This document shows positions 10,762 through 32,902 of a DNA stretch of 64,000 bases, one piece after another. The notes beneath the pieces were generated by a model. The model searched no databases. It had not been told where the DNA came from and saw nothing but the letters and a program-made list of their open reading frames with translations. The position numbers and the translations under genes are program-made. Numbering within the stretch: the first letter of the stretch is position 1; every line of letters begins with the position of its first letter. Origin of the DNA: Triatoma infestans (taxonomy: Eukaryota; Arthropoda; Insecta; Hemiptera; Reduviidae); assembly GCA_011037195.1 (NCBI GenBank), contig JAAEAF010014389.1, positions 62,001 to 126,000 on the forward strand, written 5' to 3'.

Positions 10762-12765
10762 ATGTATAAGAAAAAACAAGTGGAACGATATAAAGAAAGC
10801 AAGGATTCCTCCTCCAGTAGTGAAAGTTCAAGCAGTAGTGACACTCGTTTATTAGAAAGACTTGAAGAAAAGAGAGTTCGTCTTGCCGAAAAACGTAGAA
10901 GAACTAAAGAATTAATGAAAGCCAATGAAACGCCAGAAGAAAAACGAGCTCGGCGTCTTTTAAAAAAAGAGGGAAAGGAAAGGCGACGTAAGGAACGTAT
11001 GGGCTGGGATAATGATTATATGCACTACACAAACTGTGATAATCCATTTGGTGATGCAAATATGTTATCCACATTTCTTTGGTCTAAGAAGTTGGCCAAA
11101 GATGGTTTGATAGATATAAGTCGCGATGAATTAGAAAGGAGAAATAGAAGGAAGCAAGAAGAGAACAAGCTTGAACTAGAGAAGGTGAAGAAACGCCGCT
11201 TAGAACGAGAACAAGAACGGCAGGAGAGAGAAGAAACCATGATGAGACTACAGCGAGAAAAAGAAGCTGCTCAGTTCCAGTCTTCGGCTACCCAGGAGGA
11301 TCAGTTTCATTTGGAACAAGCAAGGTTACGTTCCAAAATTCGTATTGCTGATGGCAGAGCGAAACCAATCGATTTATTGGCCAAATATATAAATTCAGGA
11401 GAAGTCGATGCTATTGAGATGCATGAACCGTATACTTATTTGAATGGTCTCACAGTTAAAGATTTAGAAGATCTTGTGGAAGATATAAAGGTGTACATTA
11501 AACTGGAACATGGAAAACATTTGAATTTTTGGAACGATATAACAGTTATAGTTGAAGATGAACTGCATAAACTTAGAAAATTGGTAAAGAAATCCGATTA
11601 TGAAGCAGCAGTCGGCAGACGTGAGGGCATTCATGAATCGGTAGAGAAGGATGTCGCCGCAGTTTTCAGTGGTAAAACTGCTAATCAGTTGGCAGCATTG
11701 CAAAAACAAATTGTGAGAAAAATAACTGATAAAGGAGAAGGCATTGATATTGGCTACTGGGAATCATTATTGTCACAACTCAAAGCATACTTGGCTCGCG
11801 CTCGATTACGCGATAAACATCAAGAAAATCTTCGAAAAAAGTTGGAAGTTCTTAAAGCTGAACAAAAAGTAGAAGTAAAGAGTGAAATAAAATCAGAGCC
11901 AATGAGTAGTTCAGGTAAGAGCTATGGAGAAGACCACAGAAAAAGAGTGCCTGTAAAAGATGCTAACGCTGTACCAAGGATACCTCTAGCAAAAGTTCAA
12001 CCAACTGAAGAGGTCAAAGCTAGATCGGATGAAAATGAAGAAAATATAAAACTGTCTGCCGATATTACAGAGGATCAGGAATTGATTGAAGAAGGAGATC
12101 AAGGAGAAGTAATGTTAAGGGAGAGTTTCTTAGAATATGAACGAGGCCAGTACAGTCCTCAATTTATAGACCCAGCAGAACTAGAGCCTGGTACAATAGT
12201 CACTACAGAAGAGGACGCTGAACATAATTTGATGTATGCTAGGTTACAAATGACAGCCTGCTCTAGTTCTCAGAATGAGAAAACTACTGAGGTTGAACAA
12301 GCTATGCAGAGAGAAGCAAGGAAAGGAATGACTGGCGATGAAGCTGTGTTCTCAGTAGAATCTGCCTTAGATTCACAAGTTCACCTATGGTCTGGTAAAT
12401 ACAGACCAAGGAAACCCAGATATTTCAATAGGGTTCATACTGGTTTTGAATGGAATAAATACAATCAAACTCATTATGACATGGACAATCCACCGCCCAA
12501 AATAGTACAAGGATACAAGTTCAACATATTCTTTCCAGATCTCATAAATAAAACTACAAAACCAGAATACTACTTGACTGTATGTCCAGATAATTCAGAT
12601 TTTAGCATTCTCCGATTTCAAGCTGGACCTCCATATGCAGATATTGCATTTAAAATAGTGAATAGAGAATGGGAATACTCTTACAAGAGGGGATTTCGAT
12701 GTCAGTTCCATAATAATATATTTCAATTATGGTTTCATTTCAAACGTTACAGATATCGAAGATAA
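10762..12765 (+). CDS. cactin: Cactin, intronless
   Basis: A single open frame of 667 residues. Cactin is a conserved nuclear protein first found as a partner of the IkB protein Cactus, and is also a spliceosome-associated factor. Seen here: an N-terminal Ser-rich patch (residues about 14-26); a highly charged Arg/Lys/Glu coiled-coil region (about 30-190) that includes RMGWDNDY and DNPFGD, both hallmarks of the family; the middle domain (about 200-380); an acidic linker; and the C-terminal CactinC_cactus domain from about 545. That domain has the RPRKPRYFNRVHTGFEWNKY block and the invariant end WFHFKRYRYRR. The ATG at 10762 has an A-rich upstream context. AATAAA signals overlap the stop (12765-12770) and lie at 12917-12922. 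The length is near normal for insects. The absence of introns is notable, but an upstream promoter-like motif argues against a recent retrocopy. Confidence 0.95.
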   Translation: MYKKKQVERYKESKDSSSSSESSSSSDTRLLERLEEKRVRLAEKRRRTKELMKANETPEEKRARRLLKKEGKERRRKERMGWDNDYMHYTNCDNPFGDANMLSTFLWSKKLAKDGLIDISRDELERRNRRKQEENKLELEKVKKRRLEREQERQEREETMMRLQREKEAAQFQSSATQEDQFHLEQARLRSKIRIADGRAKPIDLLAKYINSGEVDAIEMHEPYTYLNGLTVKDLEDLVEDIKVYIKLEHGKHLNFWNDITVIVEDELHKLRKLVKKSDYEAAVGRREGIHESVEKDVAAVFSGKTANQLAALQKQIVRKITDKGEGIDIGYWESLLSQLKAYLARARLRDKHQENLRKKLEVLKAEQKVEVKSEIKSEPMSSSGKSYGEDHRKRVPVKDANAVPRIPLAKVQPTEEVKARSDENEENIKLSADITEDQELIEEGDQGEVMLRESFLEYERGQYSPQFIDPAELEPGTIVTTEEDAEHNLMYARLQMTACSSSQNEKTTEVEQAMQREARKGMTGDEAVFSVESALDSQVHLWSGKYRPRKPRYFNRVHTGFEWNKYNQTHYDMDNPPPKIVQGYKFNIFFPDLINKTTKPEYYLTVCPDNSDFSILRFQAGPPYADIAFKIVNREWEYSYKRGFRCQFHNNIFQLWFHFKRYRYRR

Positions 12766-13517
12766 ATAAAAACAAACTTTTGTAGGAGACATTCAAATAT
12801 CAAAACATATTAGAGAACATATATATGTACATATAATAATAATAATTTGATGCAAACAATATATTTGTTTAATAATTGACCAAAAAAAATTATGGTCTTG
12901 TATTTTGTGTTGTCTAAATAAAGTGATCTTCTTAAAAACTATTATTAAAAACTTCCTAGTAGTAATAACAAAACCACCAACTAAATATTGCCGACGGCCC
13001 ACAACATGAAGGTCCCATAATCAACATGAATCTAACAATATAGTTTTTAACATATTTCAATATTCCGAAGGACTTTATCATTTGCGAAAATTATGATCTA
13101 ATTAAAAAAGTATACTTTTTATTATGTTTTTATTATTGTTTCCTGGATTGTAGAGCCAGGAAAGAAAAAGTAGATACTGTGTATTGATTAATTAAAGAAA
13201 ACATTGTATTACTTCTGTAGTTATCAATGATTTTATCCGTCGTAGCTTGCATATTATGCATGTTCCTGACCGGTTTCGGATTCTTATCCATCGCCAGAGT
13301 AAGATTTTAAATCACTTCGTGTAGAGAGGTGTTTATTTACAAGATGTTTATTATATCAAGCACCAGACTGATTGATTGATGCAACTGTTCTAATGTACAT
13401 CTTGGTCATACTTAGGCAAAGGTTTGGTGTAGATAAGTTAGACAAATATAATAGGTTTAGGTAGACAAAATGTCGTTTGTCCCAGCTGACATTAAATTAT
13501 CTTTTTATGAATTTTGC
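12766..13517. other. Spacer after cactin and between duplication copies
   Basis: Cactin 3' UTR, then the last part of duplication copy A (12973-13215), then about 300 bp of unique sequence that contains one hammerhead-like motif (13262-13302). No gene seen. Confidence 0.5.
13262..13302 (-). ncRNA. Hammerhead ribozyme-like motif, family 2
   Basis: Minus strand: stem I ttact/aggaa with one mismatch, core CTGGCGA, stem II GGAT/ATCC, GAAA, CCGGT, then C at the cleavage position. Position 6 of the core is G instead of the required A; otherwise the fold is complete, with a palindromic ACCGGT stem III. I found no second arm nearby. Confidence 0.5.
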
Positions 13518-16500
13518 GTCAGCAAAATCTGAGAATGCATCCATTATAGACTTTATCGTGACTTTTTTTATGTGATTTTAAACTTTACTCTTACGGTAAA
13601 CATGGTTCGCTCCTAAATTAGTTCACTTCGTACTTAGTAGGGAGATACCACAAATCATAAAACTGAAATCGACATTTCAAAAAAAAATAGCTGCCTCATC
13701 GGGTGTCCCTCAAGGATTATTGCTTGGCCCTTTGCTCTTCAAACTGTTTAATAGACATTTCCTCTTGTTTCCAACATGCTAACTCTGCTCTGTTTGCAGA
13801 TGATTTAAAGATCTATTCAATCATAAGATCCATTCAAAATGAATTTCAACCATATTGGATGGTTGATGGCTTGCCTATAACTATTCATACTTGACAGTCC
13901 TCTGACAAACTTTGACTATTAATAAAACGAACAAAATTTGAGGCTTTATTTAGAGAACAACCAAAATTTAAGGATCCTCACATAGTGGTCAATTTGTACA
14001 AGGTTCTGGTACGTCTTATTTTAGAATACTGTTCTATAGTCTGGTCACCTTATCAGAAAACGTATATTGATGCTATTGAAGCCATACAAAGAAGATTTCT
14101 ACATCCTCTTTGGTATCGGGAAACTGGAACTTACTTAGACGTACCCTACATTCTCAACTTACTGAATTTTCACGTGCCAAATTTCACTACTAGACAGAAA
14201 ATACTATTATCAAAAACTACTTACGAGACTGAGTGTCTAAAATTTAGCTCCATTCCCAGACTAATGGAATCAACAACGATCTACAATGTAGATATTCTCC
14301 ACATTGCACCAGTAGAGTTTAAAAATCACTTACTAAATTTTCACTTGGAAAGGATTCTCTCTGATTGATGTGTATACTATAAATTTTTTATGTAGGCTTC
14401 TATGTTTATTTTCATTTATTTTTCATTAATTTAACTACTTTTTATATTATACTTAAGAAAATATTTTAGTCTTTATATTAAGGTGTCCACTGTTTTTAGT
14501 GTATAGTTATTCAATTTTATTTTTGCTAACATTGTAACTTGGAATACCCGTTTGTATAAATAAATGAAAACCTGAACCTATTTACATCTTATCATATAGC
14601 TTTATTAATATTATGCAATTTCTAGTATTTTATGAACTAAGAAATCTTTAATTTTATCACTTAGGAAGGGTAACCCTAAGATGTTTACTGTGTACCCTTC
14701 TCTATAGTGCATATGTTGTAATTTTAGTGTACTGTCCCGACGAGAGTGCATGGAGAAATGATTCTGTGGAGTTGCTGCTCCAAAAGGTAACTGCATACAT
14801 CAGACTCCCCTTGCAGAAATCAAACAGCCTTAAGAAATATATTTACTAGTAAATTCCAATCGCAGAAAAGCATATTTTAACTGTTCAGAAACGAAACACG
14901 ATTTCTCTTAAGATTGTGCTCATACGAATTACTAAAAAACTAAGAAACAGTGGCTGTTAAAAAAGTAGGAAAAAGATATAAAAAATGATAAATTAGCCAT
15001 TTAAATCTAGCAAAGAGGATATGTGCACTAGAGTTTTTTTAAAAACAATTGTTATCATACGATCTTTTAAAATCCCAATTTCCAGCTCGCTAAAAGATAA
15101 ACATTATTAATTTTTAAGCCACTACGAAAAATACCAAAAATTGTGTAACAAAATCTGTAAAAACTGACGTTCCTTTTTTCTAGCTAGAAAATATGCAGAG
15201 TACCTTAACACAAATAATGTTAAAATTTCAAGTTGGGAACCCATTATCAAATTCGAGAAACCTTGTATCCCAAGAGTTCTTCGTGCTTTTTTTTTTTTAA
15301 ATATGGTTTGTAGTTGGCCTGAACTTGCTAATATATAAGAAAATATTGATCAACAACTACAAACCGTTAGGTTGATGATGTTCTCCATTTCTGACAGTAT
15401 TCTAGCAAAATTGATTCTGTTATGACGTTATGTTAACCGATGAAATCTACGCGCAACATTACACAAGCAAAATCTTAGAAGCATTTGAGAACCTCTGCTT
15501 CCAGTGTTGTTGTGCGAATTAGTTCCGCTATAATATAATTATATTTGCTTGATTATTTGTAACTCTCTTGAATTTTTTTGAGCACTCTAACATGCTAAAA
15601 TTGAAACTCATAAAATTGTCCTAAGGGGTTTTCACTCAGGATTCTCATATTCCGGTATTGACGGTTACTTCATTTTTTGAAGCAATCATAAATTATGTAT
15701 TATCTTGCTTTAAACTGCTTCAGAAAAGACCTTGTAATAATAAAAAGACAGCTGGGCTTTTACCATGATATTGTTGAAGAATTCTTGTTTTTAAAGTTAA
15801 TGTGTATGCATAAATAATAAAAAAAGGAACTAAAATAAAAAAGAACGTTTAAATGTCAGAAAAAATGTAAACTACTAGTTTAATTTCTCCATTTTGATTA
15901 AACAAAACTATTTATATATATAAATATATATTAGTGAATAATGCCAACAAATTGTAATCTTTCTTTTTTCCCTGTTTCTAGTCATACTAAATAACTGAAG
16001 CCAGTATTACAAAGAGATCTCTGTTAAATTGATTAATTCATAGAAATAAGAGAGCACTTATTTCTTTTAACATTCTTTTTTTTTATTTTGTTCTACCATT
16101 TTATTTTATTTCAATAATTTCTGTGCATTTATGTTGATTATTGTAATAATTGTAATTTATTATTTTATTTTAATTCTGTCTCATGAAGCTCAATCTGTTT
16201 TGTATGCCAACAAATGGTGAATCCAAAGAAATAAATCAATTATGAATGAAAATATGCTTTACTACTTCAAACTTTTTTTAAAGTTCATGAATAACAGGTG
16301 TTGGTAATAATTTAATTTTTGTAGTCTTCTTACTTTGAAACAATGGATGTAAGAAGTAACAAATATTATATTAAAAACTGAAAGTCGTACAAAGGTCTAA
16401 AACCTTAAATGTGCTTTATTAATTTATACTAGAATAAATTTAAATACAATGTTATCTACATCAGGGGCTCTCCAAACTTCAGCTAAAATCGGAAAAATTA

Positions 16501-16870
16501 TGAGTTACCACGAGTCACAACAAGACATGAATAAAAGAAAAATTAATTGTACAATATGTTCATTCCATTAGATACATATGTCTTTCTCAGTCGTCAATTG
16601 GAAATTCCATTACGAACAATAAACTATGGAGAGCATAGCAAATTCAACAAGAATGATTGAAACCATTGTCCCTGTTTAAAGGTTCTGACAAACTAAATAT
16701 TTTCGGCGGCCCGCAACTTGGAGATCCCTAATCATTATGATTCTAACAATATGGATTTTGACGGATCTCAAAATCCTGAAGGAATTGAACTATGTATTTG
16801 AGAAAGATATGGTCAAATTTAAAAATAATATACTTTTTATTGATGAATTAAAGAAACTTTGTGGTACTTT
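13518..16870. repeat. Segmental duplication, copy B (lacks cactin)
   Basis: The shorter partner of copy A. It has its own LINE insertion (about 13600-14575) but lacks the 1.8-kb unknown segment, the palindromic ribozyme element, the LINE plus mariner, and the cactin segment. At the cactin position the sequence passes directly from ggttctgac (near 16692) to aaactaaatatt, matching 10601 and then 12974 of copy A. Apart from the LINE remains it is non-coding. Confidence 0.75.
13600..14575 (+). mobile_element. Jockey/CR1-like LINE fragment
   Basis: A truncated plus-strand LINE. Near 13700 the frame reads SGVPQGLLLGPLLFKLF, with HANSALFADDLKIYSII in another frame at about 13776-13830 (the RT active-site box as FADD). 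A C-terminal piece follows at 13985-14368 with VRLILEYCSIVWSPYQ and DAIEAIQRRFL, typical of jockey-type ORF2. Part of the RT between these blocks is missing. The 3' end has gtataaataaatga before duplication copy B resumes at about 14577. Confidence 0.8.
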
Positions 16871-17065
16871 TGCGATAAGACGACGTAGGTAATATAACTA
16901 TAACAATACCTCCAGAAAAAACTATCTTGTTAATAAGTATAAAACTATTTAATTCGTGTATAAGTAATAATATTTATGAGCAAAATTAAAAAAAAATCCC
17001 AACCAAAATCTGGCCTGATTTTAAAAATCTTTAATTAATAAAAAAATCAAAACTCAAAAAATTTA
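16871..17065. other. Spacer downstream of EMC5
   Basis: AT-rich non-coding stretch between duplication copy B and the EMC5 stop, probably the EMC5 3' UTR. Nothing else seen. Confidence 0.4.
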
Positions 17066-17604
17066 TCATCTGTAGGTATTTTGTTCTTCTGAATTGGCAT
17101 CCGGAACATAAGTTGTTGAAAGCATCTTTCCTCTATGATTAAATATATAAAATGATGGCAGATTCCTTTGTGTTTCCCATGTTTTTGACTCAAGGGCAAC
17201 TGTAGCTCTAATTTCTTTAAAATCACCAGCAACATATATAATTCCGTACATGGTTACAAACAGACTGGCGATACCTTGTATTAATATCTGAAACAGATAC
17301 ACTTAATTAAGCACCGATCATTAGACCAAAAAAATGCTGAACCTAATATTACTCAATTGATTTGAAATATACAATCGTATAGTTCACATAACTTACATCT
17401 AAAGGTAACGATGTAAACTCCTGGCCAGTGATTCTTAGGTAACTTCTATCTGAAATGTATTTTTGTTTTTTTGTAAATAAATACAAAACATTTTGTATTA
17501 TTATATAGCAATCCCAATCCCGATTACTTACGTTGAGCTGCAGAATAGGCAGAATGTAACAGAAGAAATAGTCCTACGCATGTGATTATTTTATACGTAG
17601 TCAT
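17066..17604 (-). CDS. EMC5: EMC5 / MMGT1, ER membrane protein complex subunit 5
   Basis: Three exons on the minus strand: 17604-17532, 17449-17397 and 17287-17066, all with GT-AG introns; the sum is 345 nt (114 residues plus stop). EMC5 is a two-helix subunit of the ER membrane protein complex, which inserts tail-anchored and multi-pass proteins; the same protein was described as magnesium transporter MMGT1. Exon 1 codes for a start and first membrane helix (MTTYKIITCVGLFLLLHSAY), exon 2 for the conserved QHRSYLR stretch and an acidic linker. Exon 3 holds the second helix and the family block MYGIIYVAGDFKEI, then PSFYIFNHRGK. The length is a little under the 131 residues of the human protein, the difference being in the tail. 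It is head-to-head with Kap3, 223 bp apart. Confidence 0.93.
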
Positions 17605-17827
17605 AATGAATTTAATCACTAATTATGCTAACAATCTAATCGTCCAAATTGGTTTAAGTTTCATTATCTGCTATAAATTACAAAGCGAATTATGTTATAT
17701 GCCGAGCACTATAGTTTTTCATAGACACATCCTGCAGTAACAACCAGCACAAAAGTGGAGGTTATGTGAGGTTACTTTTTTATCAGGACATTTTGTTTAT
17801 TTGTTGTTAATTCTATCTATAAAAAAT
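17605..17827. promoter_or_regulatory. Divergent EMC5 / Kap3 promoter region
   Basis: The two start codons (17604 on minus, 17828 on plus) are 223 bp apart with no open frame between them, so this short stretch must hold both 5' UTRs and core promoters. No TATA box or other named element stands out. Confidence 0.6.
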
Positions 17828-30868
<13,041 letters not shown>

Positions 30869-31740
30869 TACTAAAATTTAATAATAATATTATTAAAAAG
30901 TCAATAAATGTCCAGCCTTTAGATGATTAAAAATGGTAATAAATGTACATTCCTAATATAATTTTTTTTTTGAAACTTAAACATACAAAAACAGGAAAAG
31001 TACTGAAACTGTATTTTCAATATGCACACAAGGTACCTTATAAATATTTAATTTTTTTGTATAGATGTAAAGTACATATTTTTTCAGTTATTTTTAGTGA
31101 TTATATTATTTGATTTTCATTTTTTTTTTTTAAATGTTAATGTATGTTCCTGTAATTTAATTTGATCCATAAAAAGTTACGTGTATATTTTGTATATTTA
31201 TTTCGTTGTTATTTATTTATTTGAAGAATTGATTTAAGTGTCGTTCATAATTTCTTGTTTTGTTTGAGTTACCATCAAATTAGGTAGAATTACGTATTAA
31301 AATTTTTTTGTTTAAAACTTAAATTTTATAAAAATCTACAATTATAATAAATTATAATAAAACCGTCATTAAAAAATAAAATAAGGTTACAAGAAATGTG
31401 GTTATTAATAACGCTGCTTTTAAAAAAAAAAACTGCGGATAAAAAAATATATTTTAATAAATAGCTGTTTAGTTTAAATGATCTATGAAAGGCAAATGCA
31501 AATAACTTTTCACACTAACATTTTATCGAAATTGCCAAGTAGATAAGAATTATAATTTGTTTTTATTATTAAAAAAAAAAAAAACTGCTTAGATGTTTGT
31601 AATAATTCAGTAGTAATCAGCATAAAGCCCGATTAGAATCTTGATTGAAATTGCCCCATTTTAAAGGCAAACATTATTCCTTCCTTATAGAAATATTTGT
31701 TGAAATTGTTAATAAATAACAAATTACTATTAATTTTCAA

Positions 31741-32065
31741 ATCTTCAAGCGCAGGAGATTGGTTATGATCATTTAATTAAGAACTTCACCTTATTTCATC
31801 TAAGCTTTCGGCAAATTTATTTTGCCTACCTCAGTGTAAATTCTAAGAACATCCAGAAGGATGTAAGAATGTAAGTTTTAAATTCTTATTTTATAATTAT
31901 TTACAATTATTTATGTTTAGTATCTGTACATAATTACTTACACCCTTCTGGATGCTGTTAGAATTTACGCTGAGGAAGGTAAAATAAATTTGCCGAAAGC
32001 TTGGCTGAAATAAGAAGAAATTCTTAATTTAATGACCACAAACCCAATACCCTGCGTCTGAAGAT
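31741..32065. repeat. Palindromic hammerhead element, family 3
   Basis: Inverted arms of about 130 bp (31741-31872 and 31936-32065), about 85% matched by eye, separated by about 60 bp of AT-rich DNA. Both arms carry the core, a GGYAAA/TTTGCC stem II and GAAAGCTT. The two arms have diverged independently, and compensating pairs are kept in stem II (a GC pair in one arm, a GU pair in the other). This suggests RNA folding mattered. Confidence 0.7.
31962..32010 (+). ncRNA. Hammerhead-like motif in right arm of family 3
   Basis: Core CTGAGGA is an exact CTGANGA match. Stem II GGTAAA/TTTGCC (6 bp, one GU) closes a loop of ataaa. GAAA follows, then AGCT as a palindromic stem III and T as the cleavage base. 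Inner stem I does not pair; attt/aaat pairs further out. The left arm (minus strand, 31800-31840) has CTGAGGT instead and a perfect stem II. Activity is doubtful because of stem I. Confidence 0.5.
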
Positions 32066-32860
32066 TTAAAATTGGTTGGTCAGTACAAGAAAAACACAGA
32101 ATTATGTTTTTACCTAATTACATAATATTAAATTATTTATAGTTTAAAAAGATGAAAAAATTATAAAAACATTTTACCTCACCTATGATTGTTTTACATT
32201 CGTTATTTCAATATATTACATTCAAAATTTCAATTGTATCAATTCTATGTTATGTGTCTAGTCTACAAAAATTATCCAGTATCAGATAATTTTAACATCT
32301 GTGACAACGATGTCTTCTGTCGTAAAATAATTACGACTACCTAATACATTCTAACCCTGCAATAGAATGTTAAGATACATTTTTACTTTGTATAAGGTAC
32401 CGCACTTTTAATATCCATGCAGATCATTATTTCTTCTTTCATAAGTTTTGTAGAAATTGTGGATATGAAACAATCGGATGATGCTACTGATTGTAAAAAT
32501 ATTTTTTATTAATTTTTTCTACTTTAATAAAATCTAATGATAAAGAAAGTTTTCTAAATGAGATTTCGTAAACATAATGCAAACCGAATTTTTGTATATT
32601 TGTCTTAAGTCGGCTCCATATAATCAAATAATATTTTTGTTTGAATTACATAATAATCAGAATTAACTGAAGTAAAAACAAATGTTTAAATAAATTTGTG
32701 AATAATAACTAATGAATAATGCCAGGAATTAGGTATTCATGAGTTTGCCTAGTAAAAAGTTTGTCCCATCAACGTGCTTTGCCACGGAAGTTATCGGTGC
32801 CCTCATTGTTACCTCAGCGTTAATTTTGTTTGAATATGTGGATGGGTCCGCAGTGCTGGA

Positions 32861-32902
32861 TAACATCTGGTATTTTATCACCAGATAAAATACCAGATGT
32901 TA
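32861..32902. repeat. Perfect 19-bp hairpin
   Basis: taacatctggtattttatc (32861-32879) and its exact complement (32884-32902) are separated by four bases. The short repeat gttaattttgttt stands on both sides (32817 and 32897). A recent fold-back duplication or a tiny insertion. Confidence 0.85.

Larger units (their letters stand above)
2660..13215. repeat. Segmental duplication, copy A (contains cactin)
   Basis: Long stretches align collinearly with 13518-16870, at about 85-90% identity by eye. Anchors are 2866 with 14577, 4790 with 14668, 5211 with 14838, 5270-6770 with 14900-16370, 10180-10600 with 16375-16690, and 12973-13215 with 16693-16870. Relative to copy B, copy A has extra segments at about 3003-4783 (unknown), 4970-5188 (palindromic ribozyme element), 6770-10173 (LINE plus mariner) and 10602-12973 (cactin). 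The start is approximate. Confidence 0.75.
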
